This document shows, piece by piece, positions 24,149 to 33,198 of a DNA stretch of 64,000 nt. The notes beneath the pieces were generated by a model. It searched no databases. It had not been told where the DNA came from and saw nothing but the letters and a program-made list of their open reading frames with translations. The DNA comes from Diadema setosum (taxonomy: Eukaryota > Echinodermata > Echinoidea > Diadematoida > Diadematidae). Made by a program: the position numbers and the translations under genes. Position 1 is the first letter of the stretch, and each line of letters starts with the position of its first letter. The stretch is taken from NCBI RefSeq assembly GCF_964275005.1, contig NC_092690.1, positions 13,024,010 through 13,088,009 on the forward strand. The letters are read 5' to 3'.

Positions 24149-25792
24149 CTATGTCACACCAACTGACTTTCTGTCATAGCACTCTTTCAGCATATTGACA
24201 TGACACATTCTCTGTTCTTTGCATCTGTCTGGTGTGCTGATCACATAGTTCACATCATTGAGTTTCTTTTTGACACAGTATGGGCCACTGAACTTGGCTT
24301 TCAGTGGTTCACCTTGGATGGGCAGCAGTACAAGAACTTTGTCACCTGGTTTGAAGGTTCGGGCTTTGGCATTTTTGTCTGCCTTTCTCTTCATTGAGTC
24401 TTGTGACACTTTCAAGTTTTCCCTAGATACCTCACAAGCCTTTGAAAGCCTTTCACGAAACTTTGACACATAGTCAAGTAGGTGGACCTCATCATCCTCA
24501 GTCATGAGTTTCTCTTTGATGAGCTTCAGTGGGCCCCTAACTTCATGACCGTACCCCAACTCAAATGGGCTGAAACCCGTCGACTCATTTTGGGAGTCCC
24601 TCGTTGCGAACAGTAGGAAAGGGATGCCCTTATCCCAATCCTCGGGATACTCCTCACAAAATGCCCTAATCATTGTCTTTAGGGTCTGGTGGTAGCGCTC
24701 CAACGCACCTTGGGATTGGGGATGATAAGCTGACGACTTCAGCTGCTTCACACCCAAACGATACATCACCTCTTGAAATATGCCTGACATGAAATTTGAC
24801 CCTTGGTCAGACTGCACTTCCTTGGGCAACCCATACCTAGTGAAAAACTGCACTAGAGCATCTACCACAGTCTTAGCAGTGATATTTCGTAATGGGATAG
24901 CCTCTGGGAACCGTGTAGACATATCCATGATTGTCAAGAGGTACTTATGACCCGACATAGTCCTAGGCAAAGGTCCAACACAGTCAACTAGAACCCGACT
25001 GAATGGTTCTTCAAACGCAGGTATCGGAATCAATGGCGCCGGCTTCACTGAATGCTGTGGTTTACCAGCCACCTGACATGTGTGACAAGTCTTGCAAAAC
25101 TCAGCCACATCCATATTCAACCCTGGCCAATAGAAATGCCTCATGATCCGATCCTTTGTCTTTCTGACGCCTAAATGGCCGCCAACTGGTAACTCGTGAG
25201 CAATCCTCAAGATCTCACCGCGGTAACAGGGAGGGACAACAACTTGACGGACCACAGTCCAATCCTCATCAGCTGGCCTATGGGGAGGTCTCCACTTCCT
25301 CATCAAAATGCCATCTTTGACATAATAGCACTCAGGGACCTTTGCAGCCTCAGCCTCAGAACACGCCGTCTGAGACAAGCCTTTCAACTCAGAGTCTGCC
25401 TGCTGTGCTTCAACCAAGGAAGACTTGCTAAACAGCCCATCACTGTTAGCCTCGGAGCCTAATACAGCAACCCCATCATTCAAATCCTTGAAAAAGGTTT
25501 CTGCCAACCAAACACCGGAATTCTCCTCCACATCAACAGAATCCGCATCATCTTGAACAGCTCTACGAGCCTGAGACCTAGTCACAACACAATCTGGGAA
25601 AATCCCAGGAAACTCTTCCTGCAACTGCTCAGTTTCAGCAACCACCACTGGTTTATCCGAAACAACTGGAGACGCAACCACCTTATCCCCAGCCAAGTCA
25701 TTCCCCAACAGGAAGTCAATGCCTACCATGGGCAACTCAGGAACAACTCCAACAGTGACAGGACCAGAAACTAGGTCACACTTCAAATCCAC
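24149..25792 (-). CDS. retroelement protease end plus integrase (pol fragment)
   Basis: This 547-residue frame begins in the end of the aspartic protease (VGIDFLLGNDLAGDKV, about residues 23-38). A ~115-residue linker follows, with VVTRSQARR at 69-77. The integrase has an HHCC zinc-binding domain (H199, H206, C233, C236) with YWPGLNMDV between. The core is D,D-35-E: D270 in VDCVGP, D329 in SDQGSNF, E365 in SQGALERYH. A C-terminal domain ends with the MCHVNMLKECY segment. All three catalytic residues are present. The first codon shown is GTG because the frame really continues upstream: a TAA and then a TAG 11 codons further separate it from gag in the same frame. It ends at TAG (24149-24151). 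Role: insertion of retroelement cDNA into nuclear DNA. Confidence 0.92.
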   Translation of the reverse strand: MDLKCDLVSGPVTVGVVPELPMVGIDFLLGNDLAGDKVVASPVVSDKPVVVAETEQLQEEFPGIFPDCVVTRSQARRAVQDDADSVDVEENSGVWLAETFFKDLNDGVAVLGSEANSDGLFSKSSLVEAQQADSELKGLSQTACSEAEAAKVPECYYVKDGILMRKWRPPHRPADEDWTVVRQVVVPPCYRGEILRIAHELPVGGHLGVRKTKDRIMRHFYWPGLNMDVAEFCKTCHTCQVAGKPQHSVKPAPLIPIPAFEEPFSRVLVDCVGPLPRTMSGHKYLLTIMDMSTRFPEAIPLRNITAKTVVDALVQFFTRYGLPKEVQSDQGSNFMSGIFQEVMYRLGVKQLKSSAYHPQSQGALERYHQTLKTMIRAFCEEYPEDWDKGIPFLLFATRDSQNESTGFSPFELGYGHEVRGPLKLIKEKLMTEDDEVHLLDYVSKFRERLSKACEVSRENLKVSQDSMKRKADKNAKARTFKPGDKVLVLLPIQGEPLKAKFSGPYCVKKKLNDVNYVISTPDRCKEQRMCHVNMLKECYDRKSVGVT

Positions 25793-25831
25793 TCTTTACA
25801 GTGGAACTGACATATAACTGCCATCAACAGT

Positions 25832-27442
25832 CTAAATCAAGACTTTTGCATTCACTGCACTATCTGGTGGAAAAGTCATACCACCATCCACCATCAACGA
25901 CTGAGAGGCCCCCGTATCCCGCAGGATGACTACTGGCTTACCTGCCTCGCCAGAAGCACATGGGGTCACCTCACCATCAAACAAAAAGCTACGATAGCTC
26001 TCATCCACCTGCTTAGTTCTATCTCTGAATTTGGGAGATCGACTTTCAATGGCCTGTGTTTCACTGAACGGGACACTATTTTCGGGTAGGACACTTTTTG
26101 ACATGACAAATCCCATGTCCTTCTTTGTTTTGTTTTGCAACTTCCAACACTGTGACTTTACATGCCCTGTCTTGTTACAGTGAAAACATTTGATGACATT
26201 TGCACTTGTACAGGACCCTTTGTCAGATTGAGGCTTTGGTGCCGATGAAGTTTCAGAACTCGTGCCTTTTTCAGGACCAGCATTCTTTGGATTGCTCAAC
26301 TGATTTTTGTCTCTTTTGTTTCCAGAGAAATTCCTGAAAGGTGGTCTGTTGTCATTTCTGTGGGTCAGCTCATACTCATCAGCCATCAAGGCTGCTTTAT
26401 GCAAACTTGTCACTTTGTGATCATCCAAATGCGACCTCACACTGAAAGCAACACTCTTTTTGAATTCTTCCAAGAGAACAACCTCACGTAGGTTATCAAA
26501 GTCCTGATCCACTTTCAGGGATCTGTACCACCTATCAAACATCATTTCTTTTTCACGAGCAAACTCAACATGTGTCTGGCCTGGTTTGCGGTACGAATTT
26601 CTGAACTTGTGTCTGTACGCCTCTGGCACCAACTCATAAGCATTCAACACTGCCTTCTTGACTGTAGCATAGTCACGTGATTGCTCTTCAGAGAGAGATG
26701 AGTACACATCGGCTGCTTTGCCGACAAACACACTTTGAAGGAGCAAGGGCCAAAAGTCCTGTGGCCAGTTCAAACTGTTAGCCACCTTCTCAAATGACAC
26801 AAAATATGCATCAACTCTATTTTCTTCAAACTTTGGCACCAATCGAATGTTCTTTGCCAAATCAAATTCAGAGGGAGCCCTTTCACAATTTCCAACAGTC
26901 TGTGCATGAGCCAATTCCATATCACGCAATTTCAATTGTTGCTCCACTTCAAGTTTCTTCATTTCAATTTCTCTTTCTACTTCTCTAGCCCTTTCCCTTT
27001 CCTTCATTTCCATTTCTCTTTGTTCTCTTTCCCTCTCTCTTTCCCTTTCTCTTTCCTTTAATTCCATTTCTCTAGCCCATTCCCTTTCCTTCATTTCCAT
27101 TTCTCTAGCCCTTTGCTCTCTTTCTAGTTTTAATCTCATCTTCTCTTTCTCCATTTCCAATTTCGCAAGCTCAAGCCGTGTTTGATCTGAAATTTGAGCT
27201 CGATCTGGAGTGTCAATTTCTTCTTTGAGCTCCATGTGACCAGCTACTAAGTCAAGAATTTCTGCCTTTCTTACACCTTGTGGAACATCTACATTTAAAT
27301 GCTGTGCAATGGCGGTCAAATCACATTTGCGTAACCTTTGCAAATCTTTGAGGGACAAATCTGTCCTCTGAACAAATGCCTGAACATCCATTGTACTGAT
27401 TGACATTGTCACAATGTATACACACAATATACAATTGAACAA
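25832..27442 (-). CDS. retroelement gag plus start of aspartic protease
   Basis: This frame is 536 residues long, but the likely start is the internal ATG near 27406 (MSISTMDVQ). The N-terminus (LRKCDLTAIAQHL...RKAEILDLV) resembles a SAP-like helix pair. Residues about 85-185 form a charged coiled coil of repeated EMKERE/REREREREQ units. A gypsy-type capsid region follows (NWPQDFWPLLLQSVF... RNSYRKPGQTHVEFAREKE). A CCHC zinc knuckle is present (CFHCNKTGHVKSQC, CX2CX4HX4C). Near the end ILRDTGASQSLM is the protease active site (DTG). It ends at TAG (25832-25834) inside the protease domain, so that stop is probably a nonsense mutation, not programmed readthrough. Gag assembles the cytoplasmic particle and binds element RNA. 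Confidence 0.92.
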   Translation of the reverse strand: MFNCILCVYIVTMSISTMDVQAFVQRTDLSLKDLQRLRKCDLTAIAQHLNVDVPQGVRKAEILDLVAGHMELKEEIDTPDRAQISDQTRLELAKLEMEKEKMRLKLEREQRAREMEMKEREWAREMELKEREREREREREQREMEMKERERAREVEREIEMKKLEVEQQLKLRDMELAHAQTVGNCERAPSEFDLAKNIRLVPKFEENRVDAYFVSFEKVANSLNWPQDFWPLLLQSVFVGKAADVYSSLSEEQSRDYATVKKAVLNAYELVPEAYRHKFRNSYRKPGQTHVEFAREKEMMFDRWYRSLKVDQDFDNLREVVLLEEFKKSVAFSVRSHLDDHKVTSLHKAALMADEYELTHRNDNRPPFRNFSGNKRDKNQLSNPKNAGPEKGTSSETSSAPKPQSDKGSCTSANVIKCFHCNKTGHVKSQCWKLQNKTKKDMGFVMSKSVLPENSVPFSETQAIESRSPKFRDRTKQVDESYRSFLFDGEVTPCASGEAGKPVVILRDTGASQSLMVDGGMTFPPDSAVNAKVLI

Positions 27443-27525
27443 TCAACTCAACTGGTATTTTGTCTGTACCAATATTCTGGATTCCGGAACATTCCAAATT
27501 CTAAGTTTTGGCTTTAAATTCACTT

Positions 27526-27543
27526 CTCGGACACAAGCCCCCA
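27526..27543 (-). promoter_or_regulatory. candidate primer binding site
   Basis: The minus strand reads TGGGGGCTTGTGTCCGAG a few bases inside the 5' LTR. It starts with TGG, and the first eight bases match the tRNA-Pro-type site used by many retroelements. The rest matches imperfectly, so the primer tRNA is uncertain. Confidence 0.5.
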
Positions 27544-27548
27544 ATTTG

Positions 27549-28684
27549 GTTACGACTATTATATGTGAGAATGATCGCACAAAGGAAACAATCAACTAAT
27601 GTTCGGGCGGTTTATTAACAGTGATATCGTGGATACAGACTCGTAATCGGTTTTCACATCAGTACAATAATGATCAATAAAACAATTATAAATCAATAGT
27701 GGAATCACTTACACGTATCTGATATCAGAAAATCCTTTAATTGAGAAGGTCCAAATGCAATGTTCGATGCACAAATGAATAATCCTTGACGTGCCGATGA
27801 ATGATTCCTCCGGCGTAACTCCAGAGGCACAGGTTGCATTAATCCACAGTATAAATCCGGGGTAAAATCCACGATATATGTTCACGGCGAAACGCGCAGA
27901 ATCCAAACGTTGTGACGACCACGTCCAGTTGATGCGTTGAATGATGATTCACTTTATAATGTCCAGCAAGGAATCCAGCCCGTCACAGCTTTGCCGTAAC
28001 AATGTCCGTTGACACTAAAACATGGAGTCTATCTCCAATGTAGGCAAATTAATTCTCTGCAGGCAAAATGTCTCCCAGGCCTTATCTCCACAAACACAGT
28101 TTGTATAGCAGGTCAGCAGGTAACACAGGACTGACTATATAACAAGTCGCTTCAGAGCCAGAAGTGACGTAACTCTCAGAGCAGAGGTGTTGGGTACTCT
28201 GCCTACCTCAGAATTTCTCCGGCTTATATACTATCCATTCACCCCTTTCTAGTACATTCTGTAATTTTCTCCAACCTGGGGCCACATACCTGAACATACT
28301 AGCAAGTCCAAATTCCAGGAATCCTGGATGACTCACTGCCTAACTATGTGCATAACATCATTGCCAAAATTAACTACCAATCACATTGGGCTACAAGGGC
28401 AGTGCCTCACTCAGCCAGCACTTCCTAGAATTTTCTGGAATGGGTTAAATCATTCTAGATTGGGTGAGCTATAATGTATTTCCTATCACATGCATACATG
28501 TACTGTAGCTACATTGTATACCACATAGAAAATTCTCCACTGATCTGGTCAGCCTGTATGTACTATATCTATATCATATAGAATGTTCTCCATTATTCTG
28601 GTCACCCGTGTACATACACATTAAAACAACCATGCATACAGCCTCGATACATGTACATAACTACTTGTGTGTACATTTGTGACA
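27549..28684 (-). repeat. 5' LTR of the Gmr1-like element
   Basis: The direct repeat partner of 22702-23829, about 99 percent identical outside two short patches. It carries a minus-strand TATATAA at 28224-28230 and AATAAA at 27611-27616, a plausible promoter and polyadenylation signal. Confidence 0.93.
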
Positions 28685-28689
28685 GATAT

Positions 28690-28698
28690 ATGACAGAC

Positions 28699-28730
<32 letters not shown>

Positions 28731-31020
28731 TAGATTTTATTCGACTCTTCCGACTCCATTCCGGAGTACAACATACGAGGTATACGAGAGTACCTCACAT
28801 AAATACAAGATACGGGGTACGAGAGTAGAACACATAAATGCAAGATACGGTTATTACAATATCAAAGAATACATGTTTGAGATATATTACAATGATGAAT
28901 ATAAAATAGTGTATATCTACTAAACATTTATACAGTGATATACAAATTGGCAAGCAAGGTTAACTAATCGTATGAACCATACGACCAAACAATCGTGACA
29001 TAATTATATATAACTACAAAATATGTACTAGAGATCGAGTATCACTGGATGCTTAATTTTTCTACCACTACGAGATACAATATTTTCTTTCTTGACTACA
29101 GTACACTCAACATGTTCAGGCTTCTGCAAATTTGCAAAATATGACATATCAGCCTCACAAATAATACTAATCTTTTAAGCTGTCCTAAATACGAACATGA
29201 AAATAATCTGGACATGTGTACTGAGCAAGGACGTTTAACCAAATAATGATTGCTTAAATATAACTGCCTTTCCTTTTCAAAGAAGGGGCATACGAAAACA
29301 TAGTGAAATTCGTCACCTGTTTCATGTCTCTCACAACAAGGGCATTGAACATCCCTTTCATCAAATGACTGTACAAATCTTCTATTATTAACTGGCAACT
29401 GATTTGACCTACATCTAAAACGGCTCAATGAAATTCTATCCCTCTTATTCAACTGGACTAAATACCTTTCAAAGAGACTATTCGTCTTAAAAATACTATG
29501 ATTTAAACATACTCTATTTGACCAAACTTTTGACATCAAATCCTGTTTGGACATATCACTTAATCTCAGCTTCAAGGTGCTCAATATCCAGTTATTACTA
29601 AATCCTTCCCCTTTTCTTAGCCATACAACACCAAGACCAGCATTGTTTAAAATTTCCTCAATATGAGATATCCACTTGAATACAAAGGTCGTGTCCTGTT
29701 GACTTATTAATCTTTGGAGTGTATTAAACCTGAATGAATATTTACCAGAAGAACCCTTTATGATCCTCAGCCAGAAGCTAACCATACGATATTTAACAGT
29801 ATTAGCCAGTCGTGTTCTCCCGGTTTCTGCATATACCATACAATCTGGTGTAAATTTATTTACACATAACAACGATTTCAAGAATTTCCTATGAAAATTT
29901 TCGATTCGACTCAAATCCTCAAAACCCCAAACTTCACACCCGTACAATAGTATTGGTAACACTAACTGATCAAACAGTTCGCATTGAATATCCACAGGCA
30001 GCTTGAGTTTCTGAACCTTTAGTGACATAGAAAAAAGTGCTTTCCTTGCCTGTTACACCTGTTATTAATAGCCTTCTTAAAACTTCCATTGTAATGAAAT
30101 TGAATACCTAAATAAACAAAATCATCCACTACATTAAGTTTGTCTTCACCAAAACTGAACAATGGAAAGTTACGTACTTTGCCTCTTGAGAAAATCAGGA
30201 CCTTAGTTTTTGTAGTATTGACATTTAACTTCCAATCTATACAATATCGATGCAATGCATTCAACACTGTTCAAAGCCAACTGAAGCTCTTCTGCACTGT
30301 CGGCTAAAATACAAGTGTCGTCTGCATACAACAATGTATATAAATGTATAAAAAGATCCTCACTGACTTCTTTGTCTAAAATATCAACACAAACTTTTTC
30401 AAACAAAAACTGTAGTCCCTTGAAACGACAACTCAAAAACGATTCAAAATCATTGAAATATATTGCAAAAAGCAGAGGCGATAAATTTTCACCCTGCCGT
30501 ACACCAACATTACACTGAAAAGCCTCAGAATGTTGACCATCTACTAATACACAAGATTTGGCTTGAGCACACATATTCTTTATAACTGTAAACACCTTAC
30601 CATCCACCCCAGACCTCAACATTTTATGCCAAAGTGATACCCTATCAACCATATCACAGGCTTTCTTAAAATCAATGAATGCACAATAAATTCGCTTGCG
30701 TTTAAACAAATATATATCAATTAAAGTTTTCAAAACAAAGGCGTGATCCATTATAGGATATCCAGCTCGAAAGCCAGCTTGTTCTTCCCCATGCATACCT
30801 TGATTATTAAGGTAAGTTGTTATCCTATGATTCAAAATAGAAGTGAATAACTTCCCCAAGCAGCTTAAAAGCGTTATTCCACGATAATTATCTGGGTCTG
30901 TATCCCTTCCCTTTTTCTTAAAAATTGGTATCATAGTACCGAGACACCAGTCTTTTGGAACTACACCACTTTCCAAAATTATATTAAAGTAAACTGTAAT
31001 ACAATCCAAAACACGACTTA
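28690..31020 (-). mobile_element. LINE with reverse transcriptase and C-terminal zinc-finger region, 5'-truncated
   Basis: Minus-strand coding runs 31020 to 29096 in three frames separated by two frameshifts (near 30255 and 30030). The first frame has DNYRGITLLSCLGKLF, the AFIDFKKACDMVDR palm motif A, NVGVRQGENLSPLLFAIYFND (motif B) and LLYADDTCIL (catalytic motif C). The second has TTKTKVLIFSRG and FVYLGIQFHYNGSF. The third has LPILLYGCEVWGFEDL and ends in a CPCC...H...C cysteine/histidine cluster (QCPCCERHETGDEFHYVF). The 3' UTR (28740-29095) contains a ~42 bp tandem pair and ends in TA repeats next to the LTR element. No endonuclease is present. Clade not assigned. Confidence 0.9.
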
Positions 31021-31062
31021 GACTTGGGGTCCGAAACTTATGTGGGAAAAATAATTTCGCGG
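31017..31062 (-). repeat. 46 bp repeat at a LINE junction (right partner)
   Basis: The inverted partner of 21757-21806. It lies exactly between two different minus-strand LINE fragments. Confidence 0.8.
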
Positions 31063-31320
31063 ACCGGATGGTATAATCTTGTAAAGGTTTGGGCAAAGTC
31101 TCCAAAAAGTGAAGTATTCATCTATTGTCTTGAGATGGGTCAGTACTCGGCTGATGTCATCCAAGGACCTTCTATGAGACGTAAGGGCAAGATCATCTGC
31201 ACGAGCAAACTTCCTACATGAAATGATTGTCATGTCACCGTGTATATGTTATAAAGGAGTGGAGTTAGTTTACAGCCACCCTGGAGGAGGCCATCATTCA
31301 GAGTCCTATATAACACATCT
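31062..31320 (-). mobile_element. second LINE fragment, RT motifs B-C only
   Basis: The minus strand reads GLLQGGCKLTPLLYNIYT, then after a shift RADDLALTSHRRSLDDISRV and EYFTFWRLCPN, typical of a Jockey-like RT around the ADD catalytic motif. It is short, frameshifted and cut by the 46 bp repeat. Confidence 0.78.
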
Positions 31321-32155
31321 TCTTTTTTGGATGAGAGAATTGAAAAGTTTGTATAATATCCCTTTCAGATAATGTAGAATAGGACAATTATTTGGAAATT
31401 TCATTTGTGTCATCACCTAAGATCCAGCTTCAGTAAATCAGAGTAATATTATGATGTTGAACATCTCAAGGCAAATAAGTGTCAATGTTCATTATCTAAT
31501 GATTCTGATTAACGGTCTTGATGTTGGCGTCAATTCAGAGTTTTGGTGTTTTTGTTTTCCCAATACCTAGGGAAAAATCCAGATTGAGGTAGCAAATTTA
31601 GATGTTTTACTTTTTACCTTTTTGTTGGTAACATCCTTCTGATTTCTAATCAGCACCCAAATTGATGAACATTGTAGCTGCATGACAGAAAAAAAAAAAC
31701 ATTTGTTTATTTCCATGTATATTTTGTCGTTCATATTGTACAGGGATGTGTACAGGGGAGTGGCAATCATTTTGAAGTTTTGTATTAAGAAGACAGGCCT
31801 ACAAACATTACATTTTCTGCTTGTTTGTTTGCTTGCTTGTTTTGCTAGTGGCACTCATCAGAGTTGCATTGCACATGCAAAACTTGATAACAGTGTAGGT
31901 TTTTCTGTAAACGACACGAATAAGACATTAAGAGAGCATGATTTGGAAACTTGATGATTTGAATATTCATAACATTGGTCAAGAGGTGTTTGCCTTAAAA
32001 AAATGGAATTTCGAAATGTCATATATTCGTGTATCATCCTCCTCAGTAGACACCTTACACACTTATCACTTCGTTTAAGATATTTTATTATTTTCTCTTT
32101 GTACGACTACATCTTTTTGCTAAAAGACCTAACTTTATTTTAATTTCAGATGAAC
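31321..32155. other. unassigned AT-rich sequence
   Basis: No gene or element recognised. Confidence 0.5.
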
Positions 32156-32420
32156 AAACCTTCGGCATAGCATTTCTTTATAGAAAAGTAACGCTTTTCA
32201 TTTTTGGACTAATGGACCTCTTGATGACCACCTTTTATTGTATTTTCCCATTCGCAAGTACTCCTTTTTCTCGTTCGAATTAATGGACCTCAGTCATTTT
32301 CGGATCTACGAACCTTCGTAATAACCAACCTTCAGAATAACTAATCTTCGAAATCACTAACCTTCAGAATAGCGTGTCTTCGGAATAACGAACTGGAACC
32401 AATTTGTCAGTCGTGACAAA
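32156..32420. repeat. diverged ACCTTCGGAATAACGAA repeat cluster
   Basis: The phrases AACCTTCGGCATAGC, AACCTTCGTAATAACC, AACCTTCAGAATAAC, AACCTTCAGAATAGC and TTCGGAATAACGAAC recur at 17-25 bp spacing. A related cluster lies at 59730-59850. Confidence 0.7.
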
Positions 32421-33005
32421 TTTGCAAGTCTAGATCATATGACTTGTTTGTGTGTATATCCTTAAATATCGATATTTCACCATCTATCATAATGTCTTTT
32501 TATTCACTGGTACTGGCCTATTCACAATGTAATTCCTTATAGAATTCAATCTTTTAATTGACTGCGAGACAAGAATAATGAATACCACAATAAAATACTA
32601 TTCACCATCATCACTCTCAAAACAGGATGAAACTTAAAAAACCACACACACAAAAAATAATAAAAAAATGGCGCCGACGGCAAAACTGTGCAAAGATAAA
32701 TATCTGACTTTGGCATCAAGGCAATGTGTCTAGCGCCATCTAATCAACCACACGGAACCATAAATGAAATGGAAAGTCACAATCTGCAATGACAATTACA
32801 ATTTCAATGGTCAGTAAACATCATACAAAAGCATGCGCACCACTGAAACTCTCAGTTCTCGATCTCGCCCCTAATACAAAAGGTCAGGTACGGTAATCTT
32901 GAAGGGTTCAGCGAACGAGACAAAATTGAGGCAACGTTCATGGCATAGTCATTTCGACACAAAGTTCCCTTTAGTTGAGTAGTACGATACGGATTCACCT
33001 ACAAA
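32421..33005. other. 5' flank of transporter copy 3
   Basis: Presumed promoter and 5' UTR region of copy 3. No distinct core promoter element could be supported by eye. Confidence 0.4.
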
Positions 33006-33198
33006 ATGTCCTGCCTGACTTATACCCGATGTCAGCTTGCTCTTCTCGTCGCTGTGATGTTCTCTAGGTCGGCTTTTCAGATGGGCGTTATCAAGAGCGT
33101 CGGAGTTTTCCTTTCCAGCATTCAGGCGAGTTTGGGCGAGTCTGACACAGGCATCGGGGTGGCGTTGGGCGTTTTTGCTGCGTCTATATCCTGTCCAG
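33006..33198 (+). CDS. transporter copy 3, exon 1
   Basis: ATG to a CCAG|GTACTA donor; 193 bp. About 80 percent identical to copy 1 exon 1 in protein. Confidence 0.85.

Larger units (their letters stand above)
22702..28684 (-). mobile_element. Gmr1-like Ty3/gypsy LTR retrotransposon lacking RT-RNase H
   Basis: Two ~1.13 kb direct LTRs (22702-23829 and 27549-28684) flank a minus-strand interior of about 3.7 kb. The LTRs differ at only a handful of positions plus two short patches, so insertion is recent. On the minus strand the LTR starts TGTCACA and ends GTCGTAACA. The interior encodes gag, an aspartic protease motif and integrase in one frame, broken by two in-frame stops. Integrase follows protease directly, the order known from Gmr1-type gypsy elements, where RT and RNase H come after integrase. 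Here only about 310 non-coding bases separate the integrase stop from the 3' LTR, so RT and RNase H are absent. I see no clear target-site duplication (ATTAT on the left, GATAT on the right). It must depend on enzymes supplied in trans, if it is mobile at all. Confidence 0.92.

Noticed and set aside
22697..28689. 5 bp target duplication of the LTR element
   Set aside because: The flanks ATTAT and GATAT do not match well enough; the right flank is a TA-rich LINE tail.
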